The notes: generated from the letters alone by a model not told the origin. A stretch of DNA of 44,979 bases from Rhodothermia bacterium (GCA_017303715.1 JAFLBZ010000035.1:1-44979); one strand, 5' to 3'; counted from the first letter of the stretch, positions 1 to 7,254 are shown. Numbers and translations: made by a program.

Positions 1-107
1 CCAGCGGCAGCAATACCAAAGAAAAGTTCACGGGGAAAGAACGCGATGCAGAGACGCAACTTGACTACTTTATTCCGCTTCGCTCCATCAGTCGGCGGGA
101 GGAATAA
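1..107 (+). pseudogene. RHS core fragment, cut by window edge and closed by in-frame TAA
   Basis: The frame reads KEKFTGKERDAETQLDYF, the conserved stretch just before the end of the RHS core, and then runs into the 54-bp element at 72-125, where it meets TAA at 105-107. The core normally continues directly DYF-GARYY. Here GARYY resumes at 126 in the same frame. The piece is GC-rich, unlike the AT-rich toxin that follows. RHS proteins are large exported YD-repeat shells that carry a variable toxin at the C-terminus; only the last part is present here and the rest may lie to the left of the window. Confidence 0.7.
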
Positions 108-125
108 AATTCCTCCGCCTCGTGT
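72..125 (+). repeat. 54-bp element interrupting RHS core, copy 1
   Basis: The element begins ATTCCGCTTCGCTCC and ends CCTCGTGT. It holds a hairpin (GGCGGGAGGAAT, loop AAA, ATTCCTCCGCC; one bulged G). Its 54 nt are a multiple of three, so the RHS frame is kept, but it contributes one TAA. The copies at 1583-1636 and 3339-3392 are identical base for base, although the RHS codons on either side differ between copies. I see no clear target-site duplication. Confidence 0.85.
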
Positions 126-167
126 GGAGCACGTTACTACCATCCGGGCATTGGGCGGTGGCTCTCG

Positions 168-905
168 GTGGATCCGCTGGCGGAGAAATACCCCGCATGG
201 AGTCCGTATAATTATGTGATGAACAACCCGATTAATGCGATTGACCCTGATGGACGGGATTACATTCTTTTAATAAATCATGAAAATCGCACAATAACGA
301 TTAAGGCTACCTATTATACACAAAATGAAAATGTCGTTTCTTATAATTCTGCACTTCAAGCAACACAATTTTGGAATAATAAATCAGGGATTTATTCATA
401 TTATGTTGGAAAAGCGGACAAGAAAATCCAATATACGGTTGATTTCGATTTGATTGTTAAACAAGTAGATAACCCCATGGTGGAAGCAAATAAAGACAGA
501 GCTGAGTTTATTGATATTTCTGAAAAACTTACTCCTGATCAGTCAAGTAATGTTTACCAAGTATTGCCCGATGAGGATTCAAGATTTGCACATAATCAAG
601 AGGGGGTTAATACCAACGGTGTCACGATAGGAGGGAATGTCATAAGCTTGAAAAACTCCAGAGCAAATTCTGACACAGGATCTCACGAAGTAGGACATAC
701 TTTAGGTTTAATGCATTTTTCATCAGGAGTCTTAACTCCTGCAAGCAATGACCCAAAGAGGACTAATAAGATAAATGAAAAATATATAAAGGGGATCATT
801 GATAATGTATTTATACCTGAAAAAGAAAAAGCTAAAGGGCGTATTAGCGAGTTGGGGAACACTCCTAATAATTTTAAGAAAGGTAAGGTGAAAGAAAATG
901 GATAA
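168..905 (+). CDS. RHS tip 1: RHS core end fused to a metzincin-like zinc protease toxin domain
   Basis: The first 30 or so residues are the end of the RHS core ([20 protein letters not shown], then a DPDG boundary). The frame is open from 108 and a GTG at 168 is the first possible start, so this is probably a silent tip without its own signals. The remainder is a variable AT-rich domain. Around residue 172 it has [11 protein letters not shown], a full HExxHxxGxxH motif: three zinc-binding His and the catalytic Glu of metzincin-type metalloproteases. Protease activity is therefore well supported, while the substrate is unknown. The following lipoprotein gene overlaps by 8 bases and is the likely immunity partner. 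The sharp drop in GC at the DPDG boundary marks toxin-domain exchange. Confidence 0.75.
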   Translation: MDPLAEKYPAWSPYNYVMNNPINAIDPDGRDYILLINHENRTITIKATYYTQNENVVSYNSALQATQFWNNKSGIYSYYVGKADKKIQYTVDFDLIVKQVDNPMVEANKDRAEFIDISEKLTPDQSSNVYQVLPDEDSRFAHNQEGVNTNGVTIGGNVISLKNSRANSDTGSHEVGHTLGLMHFSSGVLTPASNDPKRTNKINEKYIKGIIDNVFIPEKEKAKGRISELGNTPNNFKKGKVKENG

Positions 906-1278
906 GGTATTGATAATAGTTCTCTTATGTATCGGACTTTCTTGTTCGAATAATAGATTTACCCAGCAGTCAACGATAAAAGGGACATATAATGTTAAAA
1001 GACGAAGTGAAGCCACTCATGCTCGAATTACAGGATATGTAAAGGACAAAGAGACTGGTAAGGTATTATCTTCAGCAAATATATCCATAGTAGGCAATGA
1101 GAAAATAGGAACAATAGCAGATAAAAATGGATTTTTTAAACTTGAAATATATCCCGGTTGTGTTCAAATCAGTGTGACGAATGTTGGCAATACTGATTTA
1201 AAGACGAAGCCTTTAAAAATTGGTGTAAATGAGCAAATTGAGATAGAGTTTTATTTGGGAACATACATAATAAAATAA
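898..1278 (+). CDS. Small lipoprotein with carboxypeptidase-regulatory-like domain, putative immunity partner of tip 1
   Basis: The 126-residue product has an N-terminal hydrophobic stretch ending LSCS, a lipobox with Cys at about residue 16. The predicted mature protein is therefore a lipoprotein outside the cytoplasm. From about residue 43 it reads [21 protein letters not shown], with [10 protein letters not shown] further on, typical of the beta-sandwich CarboxypepD_reg-like family of Bacteroidota envelope proteins. It overlaps the upstream toxin frame by 8 bases, the usual toxin-immunity arrangement. An exported immunity protein would fit a toxin that cuts envelope proteins. The immunity role is inferred from position only; it could instead be an unrelated small lipoprotein. 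Confidence 0.6.
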   Translation: MDKVLIIVLLCIGLSCSNNRFTQQSTIKGTYNVKRRSEATHARITGYVKDKETGKVLSSANISIVGNEKIGTIADKNGFFKLEIYPGCVQISVTNVGNTDLKTKPLKIGVNEQIEIEFYLGTYIIK

Positions 1279-1582
1279 TGACTCGCCACTTCCCTTTACA
1301 CTTTCATCTGTGTACGGAAATAGGGAGTGCATTTCAAAAGAATGTATCCCCATACTTTACACCTACGCTTAAAAGCATGTAGATTGCATGTTTAAATCGC
1401 GATACGCAAAGTTTTGAAATGCACCTGGCAATAGGTGTCGGTGAAATTGAGGGATAATATCCACGTTGTGATATTTTTTGGTGTTGTTTGAAATGAAAGA
1501 TTGTACGTGGTTACTTCACGCTATAGTTTCTGGACAAAATATTATGAATATACACACATCTATTACGGATTTTGTCTATTTT
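1279..1582. other. Non-coding spacer with interleaved inverted repeats
   Basis: No convincing gene is visible. A perfect 13-bp inverted repeat, GTGCATTTCAAAA at 1327-1339 and its complement at 1412-1424, encloses 72 bases. A second short pair, ACACCTA at 1359-1365 and TAGGTGT at 1432-1438, is interleaved with it, which would give a pseudoknot-like order. The rest is AT-rich. Just before 1583 the sequence does not match the RHS core found before the other element copies, so cassette 2 starts at the element itself. Confidence 0.5.
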
Positions 1583-1636
1583 ATTCCGCTTCGCTCCATC
1601 AGTCGGCGGGAGGAATAAAATTCCTCCGCCTCGTGT
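1583..1636 (+). repeat. 54-bp element, copy 2
   Basis: Identical to the copies at 72-125 and 3339-3392. Downstream it joins GARYYNAGIGRW of the RHS core in frame; its TAA is at 1616-1618. Unlike the other copies, the upstream flank is not recognisable RHS core beyond a possible 'ctatttt', so the left limit of homology between cassettes coincides with the left end of the element. Confidence 0.85.
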
Positions 1637-1678
1637 GGTGCACGTTACTATAATGCAGGCATTGGGCGGTGGCTGGCG

Positions 1679-2467
1679 GTGGATCCGCTGGCGGAGAAAT
1701 ATGCTGCGTGGTCGCCGTACAACTATGTGATGAACAACCCCGTAAACGCCTTTGATCCAAATGGGAAAGATGGGATACTGACGAAAAATGGGAATACGAT
1801 CACTCTACACTTAAATGTTTATCATAATCCAGAAAACCTAAGAGCCCCATCAATAAGCGGAGCGGTAGATGGGAATATGGTTCTTAGAAGCAGTTTGCAA
1901 GATATTCGAGAAGCTTTTCAATCATTGTCTAAGGATAAAGATTTAGCAGGTTACAAATTTGAGGTTAATATTAATACGATTGTTGTGGCTGAAACGGATA
2001 ATGCAAGCATTGAAGGAATAGCACGATTGGATGAAGGAGGCATTGCGTTTACGCAGCTAATAAATAGTGGTACTAAAGGTGAGGCTGATGCAGTAGGAGG
2101 TAACAGAGCAGGCATAGATTTGGGAAATTTCGGTAATCGTGTATTTGGGCATCGAAATACCATATTGGCTAGACAAAGTAACCAATCACCTGTAATTACT
2201 GCAACACACGAAATTTTACATACTATGGGTTTGATGGATCGTCCGCATGATGACGACCGCACTGATGAACAAAAAAAATCTTATTACCTCTCGTGGTTGT
2301 CGCCTCATATATCCAATGATATTATGAGTTATGATCGCACTAGAACTAATAATCCAAAATCAGCCTTAAAGCGTATTATCATAGGGAGTGGAATATTAAA
2401 TGATAATATTACTGAGGTGCATCTAAATCGCAAAGTTGAAAAAAGTATTGAGGAAGAAAATCAATAG
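1679..2467 (+). CDS. RHS tip 2: RHS core end fused to a second metzincin/snapalysin-like protease domain
   Basis: The RHS core end ([20 protein letters not shown]) is followed by a boundary DPNGKD and an AT-rich variable domain. Near residue 176 the motif HEILHTMGLMD fits HExxHxxGxxD, in which the third zinc ligand is Asp instead of His, as in snapalysin-type metzincins. Further along is a SYDRTRTNNP stretch of unknown role; a DIMSYDR Met at about residue 217 could be the Met-turn (inference). Apart from the zinc motif it shows little similarity to the tip 1 domain, so this is a separate toxin type. No ATG precedes the core fragment; the frame is open upstream only to the TAA in the 54-bp element, so it is probably silent. 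The partner gene starts 66 bases later. Confidence 0.7.
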   Translation: MDPLAEKYAAWSPYNYVMNNPVNAFDPNGKDGILTKNGNTITLHLNVYHNPENLRAPSISGAVDGNMVLRSSLQDIREAFQSLSKDKDLAGYKFEVNINTIVVAETDNASIEGIARLDEGGIAFTQLINSGTKGEADAVGGNRAGIDLGNFGNRVFGHRNTILARQSNQSPVITATHEILHTMGLMDRPHDDDRTDEQKKSYYLSWLSPHISNDIMSYDRTRTNNPKSALKRIIIGSGILNDNITEVHLNRKVEKSIEEENQ

Positions 2468-2533
2468 AATATCTTGTATTTTCGTTCAATAAATTTAAAA
2501 ATATCTCTAATAAACAAATCTAATGAGAAAGTA

Positions 2534-3109
2534 ATGAGAAAAAATCAAGCAGTGTATTTACTTATTGGATTAAATATGCTAATATTTAATCCAGTATTTA
2601 GTCAAATCAATACAAATAATTCTATTTTATTAAAAAAATTATTAATTAACATCAATCGAGATGAAGGTAAAGATTGGCCTTTTACTGCCCGCACTTATTT
2701 AGGAGCAACCACTGTCGTACTTTCAGAAAGACAAATAATTGAAGCTATTAAAAAAGATAGTCTTAACATTTATTTGTATCAAGAAATTATAGATGGAAGC
2801 ATGTATATAGAAGGGGCTTTTATGGATTTAGCAAATAAAGGTTTTGAAAAAAACTTGACAATGACAAGCGGTTTTATGATGTTTTATTTAGACATGACTA
2901 ATGTTATCAAAATAGGAAAATCATATTATGTTTTTGTAAAAGTAAAATACGCTTTTGACGAGATAAATATCCGAGATGTATATCCGAATGGGAGTTTCAA
3001 TCAAAATCGGGTTAAGGTTTTTCGTATATTGTATTCGTTTTCACCTGTCCAATCACCTTTGATACGGAATCGGATTAAATTTAAGTACCAATTAGAAAGT
3101 TTTAAGTAG
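2534..3109 (+). CDS. Exported protein of unknown family, putative immunity partner of tip 2
   Basis: The start chosen is ATG at 2534 because it begins with a good signal peptide (MRKNQAVYLLIGLNMLIFN, cleavage near FSQ at residues 22-24); the frame is open upstream to 2474 but that extension breaks the signal. The mature part is about 167 residues with alternating charged and aromatic segments and no motif I recognise. No lipobox is seen. It lies directly after the protease tip and, like the partner in cassette 1, is predicted to leave the cytoplasm, which would fit neutralising an exported protease. Function is inferred from position only. Confidence 0.55.
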   Translation: MRKNQAVYLLIGLNMLIFNPVFSQINTNNSILLKKLLININRDEGKDWPFTARTYLGATTVVLSERQIIEAIKKDSLNIYLYQEIIDGSMYIEGAFMDLANKGFEKNLTMTSGFMMFYLDMTNVIKIGKSYYVFVKVKYAFDEINIRDVYPNGSFNQNRVKVFRILYSFSPVQSPLIRNRIKFKYQLESFK

Positions 3110-3155
3110 ATTTTATCCCAGCTCACCAACGACGCTTCAATGCAAAGAAGCGCCG

Positions 3156-3374
3156 TTGCTGTATCATAGCAGTACGCGGCTGACGCTCCGCGAGTACGAC
3201 GGCGCACGTGTTGAGGCGCAGGACTTCGAGCCATTCGGCGGCGTGATGCCTGGTCGCAGCTACCTGAGCGGCGTGTCGGCAACGAAAGAAAAGTTCACGG
3301 GGAAAGAACGCGATGCAGAGTCTGGGCTTGATTACTTTATTCCGCTTCGCTCCATCAGTCGGCGGGAGGAATAA
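3156..3374 (+). pseudogene. RHS core fragment before tip 3, closed by TAA in 54-bp element
   Basis: The reading REYDGARVEAQDFEPFGG, then KEKFTGKERDAESGLDYF, is the classic RHS/YD-repeat core end. The frame passes into the 54-bp element at 3339 and stops at TAA 3372-3374. The GARYY continuation beyond the element (from 3393) is in the same frame and leads to the 3435-4202 tip, so a single stop codon separates two halves of what would otherwise be one RHS C-terminus. No start or signal sequence belongs to it, so it is a fragment and not a functional gene. Confidence 0.7.
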
Positions 3375-3392
3375 AATTCCTCCGCCTCGTGT
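3339..3392 (+). repeat. 54-bp element, copy 3
   Basis: Base-for-base identical to copies 1 and 2 and inserted at the same codon junction (DYF / GARYY). TAA at 3372-3374. The flanking RHS codons differ from those of copy 1 (for example SGLDYF against TQLDYF, and YYNAGIG against YYHPGIG), so the element is better conserved than its surroundings. Confidence 0.85.
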
Positions 3393-3434
3393 GGTGCACG
3401 TTACTATAATGCAGGCATTGGGCGGTGGCTCGGC

Positions 3435-4202
3435 GTGGATCCGATGGCGGAGAAATACCCCTCATGGAGTCCGTACAATTATGTGATGAACAACCCGCTG
3501 GGGATGGTGGATCCGGATGGGCGTTGCCCAGAATCATTGAAAAAAGAAGGCGACACGTATGTGTGCCCCTTGACCTTAGATGGGGGCGAAATAAATGCAA
3601 TTAGTGACAAAACGTATAGAGAACGGCGCGAATACTTGGCAGGAGGGGATTATATGCTTGAAGGCTTGGGCAAAGGCTTCTTGTATATGGTCGCTGGCGG
3701 TGCTGGTATTTATGCTGGTGGGGCTTATCTTGCGGGTGCGGGAATTGAAACGGCGGCAACGTCTTTCCTAACCCATAAGACGGTTATCCAAGGTGCCCAA
3801 ATCGCCACCGAAATCATGGCAAGCGAAGCGGGGCTGGTGGGTGTAGGAGGGGCAGCAGCCGTGGGCGCAAAACAAGTGGCTAAAGAAGCGGCGGAAGAGG
3901 TGGTGGTGGTGGCCGCTAAGACGAGTATTCAAGCAGCGAATGGTATTAAAATTACAGGGTTTGCCAAGCATGGCTTAGATAGAGTTATAGAACGAGGAGT
4001 AAAACCTAACGCAATTTTAGATGCAATAAAAAATCCTTTAAAAACAGGAAATGTTGTTACAGACCAATTAGGTCGTCAAAGCCAAAGATTTATTGGTCAA
4101 TTTGGAGAAGTTGTTGTTAATCCCCAGACAGGAAAGATAATATCTGTTAATCCGACATCTTCAAGTAAAGCTGCTAAACTTTTAAAACAATTAGGGCAAT
4201 GA
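3435..4202 (+). CDS. RHS tip 3: core end, hydrophobic pre-toxin linker and DUF4258-like toxin domain
   Basis: Layout: RHS core end ([20 protein letters not shown]) to about residue 30; a boundary region; a Gly/Ala-rich hydrophobic linker at about residues 85-155 (GGAGIYAGGAYLAGAG and a GLVGVGGAAAVGAKQVAKEA stretch) that recurs in tips 5 and 6; and a C-terminal domain of about 80 residues. That domain (H-x-x-DRVIERG, AIKNP, QRFIGQFGEVVVNPQTGKIISVNPTS) resembles DUF4258/BECR-fold ribonuclease-like toxins. The assignment rests on motif memory, and RNase activity is inferred. The stop overlaps the immunity start (ATGA at 4199). The start is GTG, so it is likely to be expressed only if joined to a full RHS gene. 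Confidence 0.65.
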   Translation: MDPMAEKYPSWSPYNYVMNNPLGMVDPDGRCPESLKKEGDTYVCPLTLDGGEINAISDKTYRERREYLAGGDYMLEGLGKGFLYMVAGGAGIYAGGAYLAGAGIETAATSFLTHKTVIQGAQIATEIMASEAGLVGVGGAAAVGAKQVAKEAAEEVVVVAAKTSIQAANGIKITGFAKHGLDRVIERGVKPNAILDAIKNPLKTGNVVTDQLGRQSQRFIGQFGEVVVNPQTGKIISVNPTSSSKAAKLLKQLGQ

Positions 4203-4459
4203 TAGTTAAACTAAACAAGAATCAGTTCGACTATCTGAGTTATAGTCTTTCTGATGAACAAGAATTAATAAGATTAAATCTGAAGGAAATCAGTCAAGAA
4301 AATCAATTTGTTCTTATAGAAATTGATGAAGAAACGGCTGATGAAATCCGTGATTGGGCAAGTGATGAGTTACAAAGAAGGGGATTTGATATAAATTATG
4401 AGTTAACTCCTGAGGGTAAAACATTAGAAGAACTAATAGATTTATTTTTTATAGAATAA
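4199..4459 (+). CDS. Small acidic putative immunity protein for tip 3
   Basis: The 86-residue protein starts at an ATGA overlap with the tip 3 stop, so the two genes are translationally coupled. It is strongly acidic (EIDEETADEIRDWASDELQRR, then an acidic end), has no signal peptide or membrane segment and should stay in the cytoplasm, as expected for a protein that binds a basic nuclease-type toxin. I do not recognise a named Imm family. Low GC matches the toxin domain and differs from the RHS core. Confidence 0.65.
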   Translation: MIVKLNKNQFDYLSYSLSDEQELIRLNLKEISQENQFVLIEIDEETADEIRDWASDELQRRGFDINYELTPEGKTLEELIDLFFIE

Positions 4460-4847
4460 TGAAAAACTGGTTTTACCTCAAATCGTTGATGCTGTTTTTT
4501 GTGGCGAATCCAAATGCCGCAAACAGTGATTTTTTGGGTGTAAGGAAGGTAGTTGCCGCTAAGGCGAGTACATCAATTTAGAGTTCAACAAGTAAATTAA
4601 GTTCGGTAAAAAATGCCTTTGGGCATTGGAAGAAACACGCTGCTGAATTTCCTGAATTTGTAAATGCTAAGCAATATGTTAAAGGGGCTAAAAACTTTTT
4701 GCATAATTCGCCAGCAGGAAGATTAATGAAAACAAGAGCCAATGGCGATATTTTAAAATACCATCCAGGAACAAATACATTTGGCGTTTGGATGCAACAG
4801 GAGTTCCAAGAACTATGTTTAGACCTACGAATGGAATAAATTATTAG
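4459..4847 (+). pseudogene. Broken tip 4: toxin domain with nonsense codon and frameshift
   Basis: A short frame starting at ATG 4459 ends with linker-like VVAAKASTSI and TAG at 4579-4581. The same frame then reopens into a recognisable RHS/CDI C-terminal toxin domain (FGHWKKHAAEFPEFVNAKQYV, KTRANGDILKYHP, NTFGV). After NTFGV, near 4789-4791, one base is missing: the expected ending (DATGVPRTMFRPTNGINY, stop 4845-4847) lies in the next frame, whereas the current frame stops at 4837-4839. So the toxin is inactivated twice. The domain family is common at RHS and CDI C-termini and presumed to be a nuclease. The downstream CPCC protein is intact. Confidence 0.65.
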
Positions 4848-4871
4848 TTAGGACAATAAAAGAATATAAAA

Positions 4872-5129
4872 ATGAATAAATATAATTGTAGAGTTTGCGG
4901 TCTATATATTAACGATTTGCCTTGGGGTGAAGACGGTTATTGTCCGACATATGAATATTGCCCTTGTTGTAATGTTAAGTTTGGATATCAAGATTACACC
5001 ATAGAATCTACAAAACATTATAGAGCAAAATGGATAAATGAAGGTATGAATTGGTTTGAGCCAAGTGAGAAGCCAGAGAATTGGGATAAAGAAGAACAGT
5101 TTAAAAATATACCACAAGAATTTTTATAA
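4872..5129 (+). CDS. CPCC-type cysteine-rich protein, putative immunity partner of broken tip 4
   Basis: The 85-residue product has two Cys pairs, CRVCG near the N-terminus and CPCC near residue 31, spaced like a small zinc ribbon, followed by FGYQDYT and a KWINEGMNW helix. This matches the 'cysteine-rich CPCC' family often found next to RHS toxins. It is cytoplasmic, with no signal peptide. It lies 25 bases after the degraded toxin of cassette 4 and is closed by a hairpin terminator at 5133-5156. The frame is intact although the neighbouring toxin is not, so it may act as an orphan immunity gene. Metal binding and immunity are inferred. Confidence 0.65.
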   Translation: MNKYNCRVCGLYINDLPWGEDGYCPTYEYCPCCNVKFGYQDYTIESTKHYRAKWINEGMNWFEPSEKPENWDKEEQFKNIPQEFL

Positions 5130-5132
5130 AGG

Positions 5133-5156
5133 TAAAGCCCACAATTGCGGGCTTTA
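5133..5156 (+). terminator. Hairpin after cassette 4 partner gene
   Basis: TAAAGCCC (5133-5140) pairs with GGGCTTTA (5149-5156) around an 8-base loop, right after the stop of the CPCC gene. There is no long T-run after it. Related GGCTTTTGCTTT endings follow the cassette 5 and 6 immunity genes. Confidence 0.55.
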
Positions 5157-5546
5157 CTCATAAATATCTTTTCTATGTCCAAGGTCAATGACATTTACCA
5201 AAGGGATATCCTCCAAAATATCGAAGGTACTGTGGGAATGTGTTGGGTCGGCATGGGGGATGCGTTAATCTTGTAAAGAAGTATAATGTTGCGTATTATG
5301 GCATGAAACCCTTGCTTCTGGCGGTGCAGGTATTTATGCTGGTGGGGTTTATCTTGCGGGTGCGGGAATTGAAACAGCGGCAACCTCTTTTCTAACCCAT
5401 AAGACGGTTATCCAAGGTGCCCAAATCGCCACGGAGATTTTGCAGACCGAAGCGGGGCTGGTGGGTGTAGGAGGGGCAGCAGCCGTGGGCGTAAAACAAG
5501 TGGCTAAAGAAGTCGTGGAAAAGGCGGTGGTGGTGGCCACTAAGGG
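5157..5546 (+). repeat. Cassette repeat, copy a (inter-cassette segment plus pre-toxin linker)
   Basis: About 390 bp that recurs at 6254-6649 and, shortened, at 7271-7465. The first half (TTTTCTATGTCCAAGG...) lies right behind an immunity gene. The second half encodes the GGAGIYAGG...GGAAAVGxKQVAKE linker also present in tip 3. On the minus strand the first half reads DPTHSHSTFDI, then VIDLGHRKDIYE and stop, which resembles the end of RelE/ParE-type proteins. On the plus strand it reads a 33-codon MSKVNDIYQ frame. Which strand was coding is unclear. The repeat gives each cassette matching left and right borders for recombination. Confidence 0.7.
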
Positions 5547-5856
5547 GGGAATACAGTTAATAAAAAAGACATTTGGACATACATTCACAACTCACGGTGA
5601 TGATATGACAAACTTTTTAGTTAATAGAGCAAAAGGTTTAGGTATGGCTCAGGGTCAATTTTTGGATAATCAAAAAGCGGCTCAATTTATTTTAGATAAT
5701 GTAGGAAAAACAGCTAATGGAGCAGTTAATATTCCTATACCAAATGGTTTTCCTGCAAGAATTATTATGCCAGATGGCACATTCAAAGCTGCTACACATA
5801 TTCGTTTAGTGCCAGGTGGTGGTGGGGTTAAAACAGCTTATCCATTAATTCCTTAA
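5440..5856 (+). CDS. Tip 5: linker plus putative nuclease-type toxin domain, 5'-truncated
   Basis: The frame is open from 5287 (after TAA at 5284) and contains the shared linker, but has no ATG; TTG 5440 is only the first formal start. The RHS core is absent. The last 95 or so residues form an AT-rich domain (FTTHGDDMTNFLVNRAKG, GQFLDNQKAAQFILDN, HIRLVPGGGGVKTAYPLIP). The conserved HG near its start and the RLVP...KTAYP end recall small RNase toxin domains at RHS/CDI C-termini; the exact family is not certain. Stop is 11 bases before the next gene. It is best read as a silent cassette that can be moved onto a complete RHS gene through the linker homology. Confidence 0.6.
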   Translation: MQTEAGLVGVGGAAAVGVKQVAKEVVEKAVVVATKGGIQLIKKTFGHTFTTHGDDMTNFLVNRAKGLGMAQGQFLDNQKAAQFILDNVGKTANGAVNIPIPNGFPARIIMPDGTFKAATHIRLVPGGGGVKTAYPLIP

Positions 5857-5867
5857 ATGCTATTATT

Positions 5868-6239
5868 ATGATTTTAAGAAAGGAAATAATAGAGCAATTA
5901 AGTAAGAAGTTATCATTGCCCTATATGGGTTTTGAACAAGATTGGGATATTGAATTAGCGGATAAAAATAGAGTTGATGAATTTATTTCTTATTATAATG
6001 TAAATGATTTATCTGCTGAAATGAAATACGCTACAATGTCCATTATACTTGCTTCATATGATGACTTTCTAAATGACAAAGAATTAGATATAGATTATAG
6101 ATGGTATGAAATTGAAAAAATATTAAAATCAGAAAAAGGAGTTTTTAGAGACTTAATAGAGTATTGGGCTGTTGATTCCAAAATAGTGAATATATTTAGA
6201 ATTACTCCCTTGATAAGAGAAACAAATGCCACCAATTAG
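5868..6239 (+). CDS. Putative immunity protein for tip 5
   Basis: The 123-residue AT-rich acidic protein has no signal peptide. It begins MILRKEIIEQLSKKLSLP and looks mostly helical. It contains YATMSIILASYDDFLND and a WYEIEKILKSEKG stretch, a pattern seen in several small immunity families, but I cannot name the family. It starts 11 bases after the tip 5 stop, with the short AT-rich gap typical of these pairs, and its stop is followed by the cassette repeat. Confidence 0.6.
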   Translation: MILRKEIIEQLSKKLSLPYMGFEQDWDIELADKNRVDEFISYYNVNDLSAEMKYATMSIILASYDDFLNDKELDIDYRWYEIEKILKSEKGVFRDLIEYWAVDSKIVNIFRITPLIRETNATN

Positions 6240-6253
6240 CTGGCTTTTGCTTT

Positions 6254-6649
6254 ATTCATAAATATCTTTTCTATGTCCAAGGTCAATGACATCTACCAAA
6301 AGGACATCATCAAAAAATTGTAGATCAAGCTGGAATGTGTTGGGTCGGCATGGGGGATGCGTTAATTTTGTAAAGAAGTATAATGTTGCGTATTATAGCA
6401 TGAAACCCTTGCTTCTGGCGGTGCAGGTATTTATGCAGGTGGGGCTTATCTTGCGGGTGCGGGAATTGAAACGGCGGCAACGTCTTTCCTAACCCATAAG
6501 ACGGTTATCCAAGGTGCCCAAATCGCCACGGAAATCATGGCAAGCGAAGCGGGGCTGGTGGGTGTAGGAGGGGCAGCAGCCGTGGGCGCAAAACAAGTGG
6601 CTAAAGAAGCGGTGGAAAAGGTGGTGGAGGTGGCCACTAAGACGAGTAC
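6254..6649 (+). repeat. Cassette repeat, copy b
   Basis: Nearly identical to 5157-5546, including the GGTGCAGGTATTTATGC linker start. It differs around 6316-6332 (TTGTAGATCAAGCT in place of TATCGAAGGTACTGT) and by an extra A. That change shifts the minus-strand VIDLGHRKDIYE frame and puts TAG into the plus-strand MSKVNDIYQ frame, so at least this copy is no longer coding in its first half. Confidence 0.7.
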
Positions 6650-6905
6650 GACAGTTTTAGAAGGAGCAGTAAAGAGTAATTACGGAAGATTTGTGAGTAA
6701 AATACCTGCAAACTCTAAATCAAGTGCTTCATTCCAGTTATTAGATGACGGCAATTATTTATTCCAAGCTACATCGCCAGGTAAAGTACCAGGTTCAAGT
6801 GCCTTGTATCAGAAATGGGTAAATCCACAAGGAGAAACGTTTAAGATGATTAAAACAACGTTTGCTCCTGATGGAAGTGTTATTCACGTAAAACCGAAAT
6901 TCTGA
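6537..6905 (+). CDS. Tip 6: linker plus SKSSASF-type toxin domain, 5'-truncated
   Basis: The frame is open from 6384 with the shared hydrophobic linker; ATG 6537 lies inside the linker (MASEAGLVGVGGAAAVGAKQ). The C-terminal 80 or so residues (YGRFVSKIPANSKSSASF, GNYLFQATSPGKVPGSSALYQK, KTTFAPDGSVIHVKPK) match a compact beta-rich domain often seen at the ends of RHS and CDI toxins and presumed to be an RNase. Activity is not shown by the sequence. No RHS core precedes it. The stop is separated by one base from the immunity start (TGATATG). Confidence 0.6.
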   Translation: MASEAGLVGVGGAAAVGAKQVAKEAVEKVVEVATKTSTTVLEGAVKSNYGRFVSKIPANSKSSASFQLLDDGNYLFQATSPGKVPGSSALYQKWVNPQGETFKMIKTTFAPDGSVIHVKPKF

Positions 6906-6906
6906 T

Positions 6907-7254
6907 ATGAGAAGTAGAACAGAATTATTAAAGGATTTGGTTTTGCTTCAGGGCAAAATTGAGATTTTAGAAAAAGATTTAGCCAATTTTCCTTGGGATA
7001 GTGAAATGTCATTATACTCAATCAGTATAGAAGATTTTATTTATGTTTTGAAAAAAAGCATTAATGATGAAATAGATTTTGAAGCTCTAATTAGTTGGGC
7101 TAATGCACTTGAATGTAGAGACGATATAGGGTTTAAAGATGAAGCACTGCAAGAATTTGTTTTTGAGTTGGCAAACCCAGAAATAAATGGAGAGATAACA
7201 AAAGAAAGATTACAAGAAATAGTAAATGAATTACAAGAGCAAAGCCCGATTTAG
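6907..7254 (+). CDS. Putative immunity protein for tip 6
   Basis: The 115-residue acidic, helical-looking cytoplasmic protein begins MRSRTELLKDLVLLQGKIE and ends with LQEIVNELQEQ. A central ISIEDFIYVLKKSIN and DFEALISWANALECRDDIGF resemble small helical immunity proteins with a conserved W-A-x-x-x-E-x-R-x-D/E-I/V-G-F motif. It follows the toxin by one base, indicating coupled translation. Its last codons overlap the hairpin at 7238-7267. Confidence 0.6.
   Translation: MRSRTELLKDLVLLQGKIEILEKDLANFPWDSEMSLYSISIEDFIYVLKKSINDEIDFEALISWANALECRDDIGFKDEALQEFVFELANPEINGEITKERLQEIVNELQEQSPI

Noticed and set aside
72-125. Translational bypassing (ribosome hop) or self-splicing of the 54-bp element
   Set aside because: No matching take-off and landing codons flank the element and it is too short for an intron. 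The in-frame length and hairpin are noted, but there is no positive evidence for removal or bypass.
5195-5383. Minus-strand frames of 62 codons in the cassette repeats
   Set aside because: They overlap the coding linker and have no family match; the alternative minus-strand frame ending VIDLGHRKDIYE is more protein-like and is reported separately.
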